Shown: positions 23,738 to 31,785 of the stretch, piece by piece
Position numbering within the stretch: the first letter of the stretch is position 1
Layout of the letters: each line of letters begins with the position of its first letter
Assembly (NCBI GenBank): GCA_027624175.1
Contig: JAQBXT010000021.1
Span: forward strand, 1 to 34,400
Length of the DNA stretch: 34,400 nucleotides
Direction of reading: 5' to 3'
Origin: Pseudomonadota bacterium
GTDB taxonomy: Bacteria; Pseudomonadota; Gammaproteobacteria; Burkholderiales; SG8-39
Made by a program: the position numbers and the translations under genes
The notes under the pieces: model-generated
The model's database searches: none
Told to the model about the DNA's origin: nothing
Seen by the model: only the letters and a program-made list of their open reading frames with translations

Positions 23738-24916
23738 ATGACCGAAGCAGTGATCGTTTCCACGGCGCGCACGCCGCTGTGCAAGAGCTGGCGCGGTGCG
23801 CTCAACATGACCCACGGCGCGAAGATGGGCGGCCACGTGGTGCACGCGGCGCTGGATCGGGCGAAGCTCGAGCCGCAGGAAGTCGAGGACGTGATCATGG
23901 GCTGCGCCACGCCCGAAGGCGCGACCGGCGGCAATATCGCCCGCCAGATCGCCCTGCGCGCCGGCCTGCCGGTCTCGGTGTCCGGCATGACCGTGAACCG
24001 GTTCTGCTCTTCGGGACTGCAAACCATCGCGCTCGCCGCGCAGCGCGTGCTCGCGGGCGAGGGCGACATCTACATCGCCGGCGGCGTGGAGTCGATCTCG
24101 CTGGTGCAGAATGAAGCGAACAAGCACCACGGCCAGGACGAGTGGCTGCACCGCCACAAGCCCGAGGTCTACTGGCCGATGCTGCAGACCGCGGAATACG
24201 TGGCGAAGAAGTACGGCATCTCGCGCGAACTGCAGGACCGCTACGGCGCGCAGAGCCAGCAGCGCGCGGCCAAGGGGCGCGCGGAGGGCAAGTTCAAGGA
24301 CGAGATCGTGCCCATCACCACCAAGATGAAAGTGATCGACAAGACCACCAGCGTCGAGACCATGAAGGAGGTCACGGCGGAGCACGACGAGGGCATCCGC
24401 CCCGACACCACCTATGAAGGCATCTCGCAGATCAAGCCGGCGATCGAAGGCGGCGTGATCGCCGCCGGCAACGCCAGCCAGTTCTCCGACGGCGCCTCGG
24501 CCGCGGTGGTGATGAGCGCCAAGGAAGCGGCGAGGCGCGGCTTGAAGCCCCTGGGCATCTTCCGCGGCTTCGCGGTGGCCGGCTGCGAGCCGAACGAAAT
24601 GGGCATCGGCCCGGTGTACGCGGTACCCAAGCTCCTGCAGAAAGCCGGGAAAAGGGTCTCCGACATCGACCTGTGGGAGCTGAACGAGGCCTTCGCCGTG
24701 CAGGTGCTGTACTGCCGCGACAAGCTCGGCATCCCGGAGGACCGCCTCAACGTCAATGGAGGCGCCATCGCCGTGGGTCACCCCTACGGCGTGAGCGGCG
24801 CGCGCCTCGTCGGCCACGCGCTGATCGAAGGCAAGCGCCGCGGCGCCAAGCTGGTGGTGGTGACCATGTGCATCGGCGGCGGCATGGGGGCCGCGGGCCT
24901 GTTCGAGGTTGCGTGA
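23738..24916 (+). CDS. Acetyl-CoA C-acyltransferase (thiolase)
   Basis: The 392-aa thiolase has the active-site cysteine C90 in [20 protein letters not shown], the NEAFA motif, H348 in [16 protein letters not shown] and the second cysteine C378 in [14 protein letters not shown]. These positions match those of the biosynthetic and degradative thiolase family. With the upstream hydratase/dehydrogenase it completes beta-oxidation by thiolytic release of acetyl-CoA. Chain-length preference is not evident. ATG 23738-23740 has an AGGAG ribosome-binding site; the TGA overlaps the GTG start of the next gene. Confidence 0.95.
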   Translation: MTEAVIVSTARTPLCKSWRGALNMTHGAKMGGHVVHAALDRAKLEPQEVEDVIMGCATPEGATGGNIARQIALRAGLPVSVSGMTVNRFCSSGLQTIALAAQRVLAGEGDIYIAGGVESISLVQNEANKHHGQDEWLHRHKPEVYWPMLQTAEYVAKKYGISRELQDRYGAQSQQRAAKGRAEGKFKDEIVPITTKMKVIDKTTSVETMKEVTAEHDEGIRPDTTYEGISQIKPAIEGGVIAAGNASQFSDGASAAVVMSAKEAARRGLKPLGIFRGFAVAGCEPNEMGIGPVYAVPKLLQKAGKRVSDIDLWELNEAFAVQVLYCRDKLGIPEDRLNVNGGAIAVGHPYGVSGARLVGHALIEGKRRGAKLVVVTMCIGGGMGAAGLFEVA

Positions 24917-25839
24917 AGATCGCCATCGTCGGCTGCGGGGCGATGGGCTCGGTGTACGCGGGCCTGTTCGCCTCGGCCGGGCACGAAGTCTGGGCCATCG
25001 ATCGCTGGGCCGAGCACGTCGAGGCCATGAAGAAGAGCGGCCTGCGCCTGGAGGGCAAATCGGGCGATCGCACCGTCAAGGTCAATGCCACGACGGATAC
25101 GAAGGACGCGGGACCCTGCGACCTGGTGGTGCTGGCCACCAAGGCGATGCAGGTCGCGCCGGCCGCGGAGTCGGTCAAGGTGCTCCTCGGCAAGGACACG
25201 CCGGTGCTCTCCATCCAGAACGGCCTCGGCGGTCCGGACGCAGCGGCTGAAATCCTCGGGCGCGAGCGCGTGATGGTCGGCGTGGTCGGCGGCTTTGGCG
25301 CCTCGATGAAGGGGCCGGGCCACGCGCACCACAACGGCATGGAGCTGGTGCGCCTGGGCGAATTCGGCGGGCCGATCACCGCGCGGCTGAAGAAGGTGGA
25401 GGAAACCTGGAGCGGCGCGGGCTTTCGCGTGAAAGTCTTCGACGACATCGACCAGCTGGTGTGGGAAAAGCTGATCTGCAACTGCGCCTACTCGGGGCCC
25501 TGCGGCCTGGCCGAGTGCACGACCGAAGAAGTGATGAATGACCCGGACCTGGCGCGAGTTTCGGCGGCCTGCGCCACCGAGGCCTACGCGGTCGCGAAAG
25601 CAAAGGGCGTGAAGCTCGGCTTCACCGACCCCGTGGCCTACGTGCGCGAGTTCGCCTCGAAAATCCCGAAGGCCCGGCCCTCGGTGCTGCTCGATCTGAT
25701 GGCGAAGAGGAAATCCGAGATCGACGTCATCAACGGCTCGATTCCCAGGGTGGGAAAACAGTTCGGCGTCGCCGCGCCGGTGAACGACACCGTCACCGCC
25801 CTGGTCAGGGCAAAGGAAACGAAGCTCGGTTGCAAATAA
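24913..25839 (+). CDS. Ketopantoate reductase (ApbA/PanE) family oxidoreductase
   Basis: The 308-aa NAD(P)-dependent enzyme begins at GTG 24913-24915 with [20 protein letters not shown], the PanE-type nucleotide-binding motif. Then follow LATKAMQ and [12 protein letters not shown]. The C-terminal domain carries the catalytic-lysine segment [18 protein letters not shown] and the [19 protein letters not shown] signature. PanE reduces 2-dehydropantoate to pantoate, and pantoate is a CoA precursor. Because it is locked by a GTGA overlap to a thiolase gene, it may instead reduce another 2-oxo acid or 3-hydroxy intermediate; many PanE-family members in catabolic operons are not true PanE. It ends 3 bases before a long palindrome. 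Confidence 0.88.
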   Translation: MKIAIVGCGAMGSVYAGLFASAGHEVWAIDRWAEHVEAMKKSGLRLEGKSGDRTVKVNATTDTKDAGPCDLVVLATKAMQVAPAAESVKVLLGKDTPVLSIQNGLGGPDAAAEILGRERVMVGVVGGFGASMKGPGHAHHNGMELVRLGEFGGPITARLKKVEETWSGAGFRVKVFDDIDQLVWEKLICNCAYSGPCGLAECTTEEVMNDPDLARVSAACATEAYAVAKAKGVKLGFTDPVAYVREFASKIPKARPSVLLDLMAKRKSEIDVINGSIPRVGKQFGVAAPVNDTVTALVRAKETKLGCK

Positions 25840-25842
25840 CTT

Positions 25843-25900
25843 GGGACAGACCTCATTTTTCTCATCTGCAAATGAGAAAAATGAGGTCTGTCCCTATTTA
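25843..25900. repeat. 23-bp perfect palindrome with 6-base loop, dispersed repeat
   Basis: Left arm 25843-25865 and right arm 25872-25894 are exact reverse complements around the loop CTGCAA. Each arm carries GGGACAGACCTCATTTTTCT plus three more bases. The right arm with its flank (25869-25900) matches the single-arm copy at 1016-1046. It lies between two convergent genes and contains the stop codon of the minus-strand gene (25894-25896). As RNA it folds into a very stable hairpin in either direction and could terminate or protect both transcripts; its recurrence points to a REP- or MITE-like origin. Confidence 0.9.
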
Positions 25901-27027
25901 AGCCGTAGTAGCCGGAACGCGGGGATCGGCTGCGTGAAGCCGCGCAGCTGCACCGGACCCACCGCGTCGGCGTCGGCGAAGTCGCTCACCGCGGCGTAAG
26001 TTACCGAGTCGATCAGGATCTCGCCGCCCCTTGCCTGGCCGCTGAGTCGCGCCGCCAGATTGGGGACGGCGCCGATGGCCGCGTACTCCCAGCGCTGCTC
26101 GAAGCCGATCACTCCGAGCGTCGCCTCGCCCTGCGCGATGCCCACGCCCAGGTCCACGGCGTGGCCGCGGCGCGCCCAGGCCTGCGTGATCGGCATGAAC
26201 GCCTGCTGCAGGTCGAGCGCCATGCGCACCGCCTTCACCGCGGGCCGATCCACGCGAATCGGGTCGTTGAAGAAGATCAGCACGCCGTCACCGGCGAAGT
26301 GCTCCAGGGTCCCGGCGTAGCGCTCGACCAGGTTGCCCATCGCCACGTGGTATTCGCCGAGCAGGTCCATCACCGCGTCGGGATCGGCGCGGTCGGTGAA
26401 CTCGGTGAAGCCGCGCAGGTCGAGGAACACCGCCGAGATCTCGCGCCGGTGCGGCTCGAGCATGTCGACGCCGCCGGCAACGATGGCGTCGGCCACCGGC
26501 GGCGAGAAGAAGCGCTTCATCTTCGTCAGGCGCTCCAGCGCCGCCACCTGCTCGCGCACCCGCTCTTCCAGGCGCTCGTTCCACTCGCGCAGCTCTTCGG
26601 CCTGCCTGCGCACCTCGTCCTGCAGCACCTTCACGCCCAATAGCGACCTCACGCGCGCGAACAACTCCGCGTAACGCACCGGCTTGGTGAGGAAATCATC
26701 GGCGCCCGCCTCGATGCCCCTGATGCGCTCGTCGTGCCCGTCGCGATCCTCGAGCGAGGTGACCAGCACCACCGGCAGCAACTCGGTGGCGGGATTGCCG
26801 CGCAGGCGATGGGTGAGCTCGTAGCCGTCGATGCCCGGCATGCGGATGTCGGAGATCACGAGGTCGAAGGCGCGCTCGGCGATCTGTTGCAGCGCGGACT
26901 CGCCGTCGTAGGCCCCGGTCACCTCGTAGCCGCGCGAGCGCAGCAGCTAGACCAGCATTTCGACGTTCGCACGCTGGTCGTCGACCACCAGGATGCGGCC
27001 GCGCCGCGCCGCAACGATGGATGCCAT
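25894..27027 (-). pseudogene. Response regulator-class III nucleotide cyclase, interrupted by amber stop
   Basis: The frame from ATG 27025-27027 would give 377 aa: receiver domain (codons ~1-135), coiled coil (~140-170) and class III adenylate/guanylate cyclase domain (~195-375). Codon 27 is TAG (26947-26949), between NVEMLV and LLRSRGYEV, where receivers have an ordinary helix-1 residue. The acidic pair lies before it (ILVVDDQRAN), and the phospho-acceptor D60 (LVISDIRMPG) and Lys in FLTKP after it. The cyclase domain keeps its metal Asp residues (FLDLRGFTEF and FAGDGVLIFF) and the NLAAR motif. A shortened product could start at GTG 26920-26922 but would lack beta-1 and the acidic pocket. 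One substitution (e.g. CAG or GAG to TAG) explains it; a sequencing error is possible. The gene starts one base after the alcohol dehydrogenase stop. Confidence 0.85.
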
Positions 27028-27028
27028 A

Positions 27029-28135
27029 TCAGAAGACGATCACGCCCCTCGCATTGCGTCCGGACTCGAGGTCGGCGAAGGCCTGCGGCGCCTCGTCGAT
27101 GCTGTAGCGCCGCGTGATCAGTTCGTCGAGCTTCAGGCGCCCTGCCATGTAGAGCTGCAGCATGCGCGGAAAATCGATGCGCGGCACGCAGGAGCCGAAG
27201 TAGCTGCCCTGCAAGGTTTTTTCCTCGAACACCAGCGTCATCGGCTTGAGCGAGGCGCTGTCGCTGGCCTTCGCCACGCCGACCACGATCGCCTTGCCGC
27301 CGCGCCGGATCGCCCGGTATGCGGTCTCGGCAAGCGCGCCAACACCCACGCACTCGAAGGCATAGTCGGGACCGCCGCCGGTGAGCTTCTTGAGCGCCTT
27401 GGCCGTGTCCTCGCCCGGCTTGGCGAGGATCGTGTCGGTGGCACCGAACTGCTTTGCCAGGTCGAGTTTCGCCTGCAGGGTGTCGATGGCGATGATGCGC
27501 CCGGCACCGGCGATGGCCGCGCCTTGCACGACATTCAGGCCGACGCCGCCGCAGCCGAACACCGCGACACTCGAACCGGGCTCGACTTTCGCGGTGTTGA
27601 AGACAGCCCCCACGCCGGTGGTCACCGCGCAGCCGACCAACGCCGCGCGGTCCAGGGGAATCTTCGCATCGATCTTCACCAGGTTGTCTACTGAGAGCGT
27701 GGCGTACTCGGCCATCACGCCGCAGCCCGAGAAAATGCCGAGCGGCTTGCCCGCCCTATCGTGTACGCGCGGCGTGCCTTCCGGCGGCGTGGTGAGCGCC
27801 TTGCCCTGCTCCACACACAATACCGGACGCCCGCCCGAACAAAAGCGACATTTGCCACACATGTAGATAAAGGACGACACCACGTGGTCGCCGACGGCAA
27901 GGCCGGCGACGCCCTCGCCCACCTCCACCACCTCGCCCGCACCTTCGTGGCCGAGCACCAGCGGCGGTGGCAGCGCGATCGTGCCGTTAGTGGCTGAGAG
28001 GTCGGAGTGGCACACGCCGCAGGCGGCGATCTTCACCATCACTTCGCCGCGCCGGGGCGCGTCGACGGTGATTTCCTCGACCACCACAGGCTGGTTCAGT
28101 TCGCGGCAGAGCACCGCCTTGCCTTTGCGCGCCAT
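27029..28135 (-). CDS. Zinc-dependent alcohol dehydrogenase (class III-like MDR family)
   Basis: The 368-aa NAD-dependent enzyme keeps both zinc sites: catalytic C42-H43 (ACGVCHSD), H63-E64 (LGHEGAGEVVEVGEG) and the later Cys in ALVGCAVTTG; structural C93, C96, C99 and C107 (YMCGKCRFCSGGRPVLC). The Rossmann motif is FGCGGVGLNVVQGAAIAGAG. The layout resembles class III/long-chain alcohol dehydrogenases. It would oxidise a primary alcohol to an aldehyde, possibly supplying the aldehyde dehydrogenase about 3.6 kb away. ATG 28133-28135 with GGAG upstream was chosen over an in-frame ATG nine codons earlier. Downstream comes the broken cyclase gene. Confidence 0.94.
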   Translation of the reverse strand: MARKGKAVLCRELNQPVVVEEITVDAPRRGEVMVKIAACGVCHSDLSATNGTIALPPPLVLGHEGAGEVVEVGEGVAGLAVGDHVVSSFIYMCGKCRFCSGGRPVLCVEQGKALTTPPEGTPRVHDRAGKPLGIFSGCGVMAEYATLSVDNLVKIDAKIPLDRAALVGCAVTTGVGAVFNTAKVEPGSSVAVFGCGGVGLNVVQGAAIAGAGRIIAIDTLQAKLDLAKQFGATDTILAKPGEDTAKALKKLTGGGPDYAFECVGVGALAETAYRAIRRGGKAIVVGVAKASDSASLKPMTLVFEEKTLQGSYFGSCVPRIDFPRMLQLYMAGRLKLDELITRRYSIDEAPQAFADLESGRNARGVIVF

Positions 28136-28211
28136 GTGCTGCTCCAAAAACAGATGGCACAAAGTATAGCGGTTCGCGGTCAGCTCGGAACGAGCCGCTC
28201 CAGCGTCTCGC
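28136..28211 (-). promoter_or_regulatory. Candidate promoter of the alcohol dehydrogenase gene
   Basis: TATACT at 28163-28168 (minus strand) is a good -10 element, 27 bases before the ATG; the -35 is poor (TTCCGA with 16-base spacing). Between it and the upstream aminotransferase stop lies a weak hairpin (GCGGTTCG near 28169 with CGAGCCGC near 28198, one wobble pair) that could end the upstream transcript. Confidence 0.4.
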
Positions 28212-29840
28212 TCACGCGGCCCGAATGCCGCTGCGGGTTCGCGCGCGCGCTTCCTCGGCGAGCGCCTCGGGCAGTTGGCGCAGCGCGATTCGGTCGTACG
28301 CGCCCATCAGCGCCACCTGGACCCAGTTGCGGCTCGCGAGATAGGCGCTGCGCCAGGCGATCTCGAATCCGCGCCGCGCCAGCGCGGCGCCGACTTCGTC
28401 CGCCGGCACGCCCTTTGGCAGCGCGATACTCACTACGGCCGGGCTCGCGGCGGCCTCGTGGGCGACAAGCACGAAATCCCGCGCCCTCAGTGCGCTGCGC
28501 AGCCAGCGCGCGTCGCGCGCCGTATGGCCAAGCCTCGCATCCCAGTCGACCTGCGCCAGCGCCGCGTCCAGCGCCGCGACGAGGTTCGATGAATGCGTAA
28601 AGGGAACGCTGTCACGGCGCAGCCAGTAAGCGAGATCGAGGTAGCGCGCCGTGGGCGGAACAGTGCGTGGCGCAGCGCCGTTGACGAGAACCGCGGCAAG
28701 CTCCGGATAGGCCGCCAGCCCTTTCGCGCTGCTCGCGCTCGCAAGCCAGACGCCATCGAGGCGCAGTGGCACGGCACCGATCGAGCTGACGCAGTCAAGG
28801 CACAGCGCCGCCCGCGCGCCCTGTGCGCTGCGCTTCAGCGCATCGACATCGTTCAGTACCCCGGTCGAAGTTTCGCAGTGCACCGCCCAGATCCAGCTCG
28901 CGCCGCCGCCGCGCGCCGCCGCCTCGGTGACCAGCGCTTCCGCAATTGGTTCGCCCCAGGGCAGGCGCAGTTCGTCGAATTCGAGGCCGGCGCAGCGCGC
29001 CTGCTCGATGAGCCGTTCACCGAACTCGCCGTTCGCCAGGACGAGGCCTCGGCCTGGCCGCGCGCGCAGCGCGGCAGCGACTGCGTCATTGGCCAGAGTG
29101 CCGGTGCCGACCATGAGCGCGGCATCGCCTGCCCCTGTCAGTTCGCACAGCGCACGCCGCACCCGCGCCACGCGCGTAACGAATTCTGCCGAGCGGTGCG
29201 GGGCCGCCTCTTCTGCCATCGCCGCGCGCACAGCGGCCGACACGGCGACCGGCCCGGGAGTGAAGCGCGCCGACGCTTGGGTTGCCTGCGCGCCGCTTAC
29301 GCCCAGCACGGTTCCGGCGCTGGCCCGCAGCCCCTCGAGCGACAGATACATGGGCTGGAACTGCGCGCCGGGCGCGCCGATCAGCGGACCGAAGGGCTCG
29401 AAGCCGAGGTGCCGATAGAGCGCGATCTGGCGCGTGGTGCCGGAAATCACCGCAAGGTCGTGGCCCGCGTGGACGCAGCGCTGCGTGGTGAACGCGACGA
29501 GGTCGCGCAGCAAAACCCGGTGGCGGTGCTCGCGGCGCACGGCGAGCAGGCGCAACTCGCACAACGAGCGGTGCGGCGGCAGGTAGTCGTCCAGACACTC
29601 CAGCTTCTGGTCGAGGGAGAACGGACGCTGCGCGCGCAAGGCGAGCATGCCAATCACTTCGCCAGCGCCCGTCAGCGCGATCGCATATTCGTTCTCCGCG
29701 TCGAAGCGATCGACAAGGCGCCGCTCATCGTTCGGCGGGTGCTGCGGAATCTCCTCGACGAAGGTCGCGTAATTGAGCCGGTGCACCTGCTCGCGCTCGG
29801 CGGCGTTCTCGGCCAGTTTGAGGCGGTAGCTCACAGCCAT
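28212..29840 (-). CDS. GNAT acyltransferase fused to class V PLP aminotransferase
   Basis: This 542-aa protein has two enzyme domains. Residues ~1-170 form a GNAT-like fold resembling FeeM/autoinducer-synthase-type N-acyltransferases: HRLNYATFVEEIPQHPPNDE, ENEYAIALTGAGEVIGMLAL, ELRLLAVRREHRHRVLLRDL and LYRHLGFEPFG. The glycine-rich acetyl-CoA loop (RxxGxG/A) is not recognisable, which suggests an unusual acyl donor. Residues ~190-540 are a class V (Ala-glyoxylate/Ser-pyruvate type) aminotransferase: ARFTPGPVAVS, LMVGTGTLANDAV, AVHCETSTGVLNDVDAL, cofactor Asp D349 (LCLDCVSSIGAVPL) and PLP lysine K373 (SASSAKGLAAYPELAAVLV). ATG 29838-29840 overlaps the MFS-PlsC gene end by 10 bases. A role in making an N-acylated amino acid or aminolipid is inferred from this pairing. 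Confidence 0.85.
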   Translation of the reverse strand: MAVSYRLKLAENAAEREQVHRLNYATFVEEIPQHPPNDERRLVDRFDAENEYAIALTGAGEVIGMLALRAQRPFSLDQKLECLDDYLPPHRSLCELRLLAVRREHRHRVLLRDLVAFTTQRCVHAGHDLAVISGTTRQIALYRHLGFEPFGPLIGAPGAQFQPMYLSLEGLRASAGTVLGVSGAQATQASARFTPGPVAVSAAVRAAMAEEAAPHRSAEFVTRVARVRRALCELTGAGDAALMVGTGTLANDAVAAALRARPGRGLVLANGEFGERLIEQARCAGLEFDELRLPWGEPIAEALVTEAAARGGGASWIWAVHCETSTGVLNDVDALKRSAQGARAALCLDCVSSIGAVPLRLDGVWLASASSAKGLAAYPELAAVLVNGAAPRTVPPTARYLDLAYWLRRDSVPFTHSSNLVAALDAALAQVDWDARLGHTARDARWLRSALRARDFVLVAHEAAASPAVVSIALPKGVPADEVGAALARRGFEIAWRSAYLASRNWVQVALMGAYDRIALRQLPEALAEEARARTRSGIRAA

Positions 29841-31717
29841 GCCCCCCGCAACGCCTGCACCCGCGCCTGCAGCGCCTCCGGCGTCGCCGCAGCAGCCGCC
29901 ACCGCTTCTCCGGCCGCCAGACCAATCTTCGCGAACGGGCGCATGCGCCAGGGCCTGGTCATCGCCGCACCGCCCGCGCGCGAGAAGAAACTCCCCCACA
30001 GCCCGCGCAGCGCCACCGGCACCACGGGCACCGGCGTCTGTTCCAGAATGCGCGTCAAGCCGCGACGGAACGGATATACCTCACCCGTATCGGTGATACG
30101 TCCCTCCGGAAAGATGCACACCACGTCGCCCTCGCGCAGCGCCTGCGCCACTTCGGCGAAGGCGCGCTCCATCATCTGCGCATCCTCTTTCGCCGAGGCG
30201 ATCGGGATCGCCTTGCCGGTGCGGAACACGAAATTGAGCACCGGCAGCCTGAACACGCGATGGTCCATGACGAAGCGCACCGGCCGGCGGCAGGCCGCGG
30301 CGATCACCAGCGCATCGACGAAGCTGACGTGGTTGGCGACGATGAGCGCCGCGCCTTCGTCGGGAACATGCTCCAGGCCGCTCTTCTCCAGCCGGTACAC
30401 CGAATGCACCAGCATCCAGACCAGGAAGCGCATCAGGAACTCGGGTACCAGCAGGTAGATGTAGAGCGCCACCACGGCGTTGAGCAGCGCCGTGACCAGG
30501 ATCAGCTGCGGGATGGTGAGGCCCGCCGCGAACAAGCCGATGGCGAGCGCGGCGGCGGCCACCATGAACACGGCGTTGAGAATGTTGTTGCCGGCGATGA
30601 TGCGCGAGCGGTGCGCCGGGTCGCTGCGCGTCTGGATCAGCGCGTACAGCGGCACGATGTAAAAACCGCCAAACAGGCCGATGAGGAACAAGTCGATCAG
30701 CATACGCCAGTGCGAGGGGTCGCTCGCAAACGCAGCCAGGCCCTGCGGCCCGTGCGTCGCATGCATCTCGGCGGCGAGCCACAGGTCGACGCCGAACAGC
30801 GTCAGCCCGATCGAGCCGAAGGGCACCAGGCCGATCTCCACCTTGCGCCCCGAGAGCCTCTCGCACAGCAGCGACCCAACGCCGATGCCGACCGAGAACA
30901 CGATGAGCAGCAGCGTTACCACGTGCTCGCTTGCGGCCAGCACGTTTTTCGACAGGTTGGGAAACTGCGTGATGAACATCGCGCCGTAGAACCAGAACCA
31001 GGAGATGCCGAGGATTGCGTTCCATACGGTGCGGTTCTGCGAGGTGAACTTCAGGTTGCGCCAGGTCTCGGTGACCGGGTTCCAGTTGATCCTCAGCCCG
31101 GGCTCGGGCGCGGGTGAGCGCGGGATGAAGCGCGAGATTGCGATGCCCGCTGCGGAGATCGCCATCGCCGACACGGCGACGCCGGCGACGCCCCATCCGG
31201 GCTGGGTGATCATCCACCCGCCGTACACCATGCCGATCAGGATGGCGATCGAGGTGCCCATCTCCACCATGCCGTTGCCGCCGACGATCTCGGTCTCGTT
31301 GAGGTGCTGCGGCAGGATGGCGTACTTGACCGGCCCGAACAGCGCCGACTGCACGCCGCCGAGAAACAGCGCCGCCAGCAGCAGCTTCAGGTTCTGCATG
31401 AACAACCCGACGGCGCCGAGCGCCATCACCGCGAGCTCGATCGCCACGGTGATGGTGATGAGGCGGGATTTCTCGTACTTGTCGGCGAGCTGCCCCGCAG
31501 TGGCGGAAAACAGGAAGAACGGCAGCACGAACAGCGCCTGCGCCAGGTTCTGCAGGGTGTCCGAGGACATGGTGGTGAAGCTCGCCGTCTGGTAGGCCAG
31601 CAGGATCACCAGGGCCTGCTTGAACACGTTGTCGTTGAACGCGCCGAGGAACTGTACGCCTAAGAACGGACCGAAGCGGCGCTCGCCGAGAAGACGGAAC
31701 TGGCCGGACCCCTTCAC
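29831..31717 (-). CDS. LplT-like MFS transporter fused to PlsC acyltransferase
   Basis: The 628-aa protein has an MFS membrane domain (residues ~15-425, about twelve spans; opening FGPFLGVQFLGAFNDNVFKQ is typical of LplT). A C-terminal 1-acylglycerol-3-phosphate acyltransferase domain (~435-620) follows, with NH463xxxxD468 in VANHVSFVDAL and the FPEGRIT motif (536-542). LplT flips lysophospholipids across the inner membrane and PlsC-type enzymes re-acylate them, so the fusion can couple import and acylation. Longer relatives carry a third acyl-ACP synthetase domain (Aas); here it is absent. GTG start at 31715-31717 follows GAGGGGG. The stop overlaps the GNAT-aminotransferase gene by 10 bases, indicating joint expression. 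Confidence 0.92.
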   Translation of the reverse strand: MKGSGQFRLLGERRFGPFLGVQFLGAFNDNVFKQALVILLAYQTASFTTMSSDTLQNLAQALFVLPFFLFSATAGQLADKYEKSRLITITVAIELAVMALGAVGLFMQNLKLLLAALFLGGVQSALFGPVKYAILPQHLNETEIVGGNGMVEMGTSIAILIGMVYGGWMITQPGWGVAGVAVSAMAISAAGIAISRFIPRSPAPEPGLRINWNPVTETWRNLKFTSQNRTVWNAILGISWFWFYGAMFITQFPNLSKNVLAASEHVVTLLLIVFSVGIGVGSLLCERLSGRKVEIGLVPFGSIGLTLFGVDLWLAAEMHATHGPQGLAAFASDPSHWRMLIDLFLIGLFGGFYIVPLYALIQTRSDPAHRSRIIAGNNILNAVFMVAAAALAIGLFAAGLTIPQLILVTALLNAVVALYIYLLVPEFLMRFLVWMLVHSVYRLEKSGLEHVPDEGAALIVANHVSFVDALVIAAACRRPVRFVMDHRVFRLPVLNFVFRTGKAIPIASAKEDAQMMERAFAEVAQALREGDVVCIFPEGRITDTGEVYPFRRGLTRILEQTPVPVVPVALRGLWGSFFSRAGGAAMTRPWRMRPFAKIGLAAGEAVAAAAATPEALQARVQALRGAWL

Positions 31718-31728
31718 GATCCCCCTCG

Positions 31729-31758
31729 TTGCGGCAGGTTGCGCGCGGGCGTTAAAGT
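31729..31758 (+). promoter_or_regulatory. Candidate promoter for the aldehyde dehydrogenase gene
   Basis: TTGCGG (31729-31734) and TAAAGT (31753-31758) are separated by 18 bases, 27 bases upstream of the ATG, in the 68-base divergent gap between the MFS-PlsC and aldehyde dehydrogenase genes. Both hexamers are partial matches. Confidence 0.35.
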
Positions 31759-31785
31759 AGCACCCTTCCCCAAAAGGATTATCCC

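Noticed and set aside
25843-25900. Palindrome as a classical rho-independent terminator
   Set aside because: There is no terminal U-run after either arm; the T-run lies inside the stem. It may still affect transcript ends, so it is recorded as a repeat.
26947-26949. Amber codon as a recoded amino acid (pyrrolysine or programmed readthrough)
   Set aside because: No pyrrolysine machinery or readthrough signal is visible, and the position is an ordinary helix-1 site of receivers; mutation or error is simpler.
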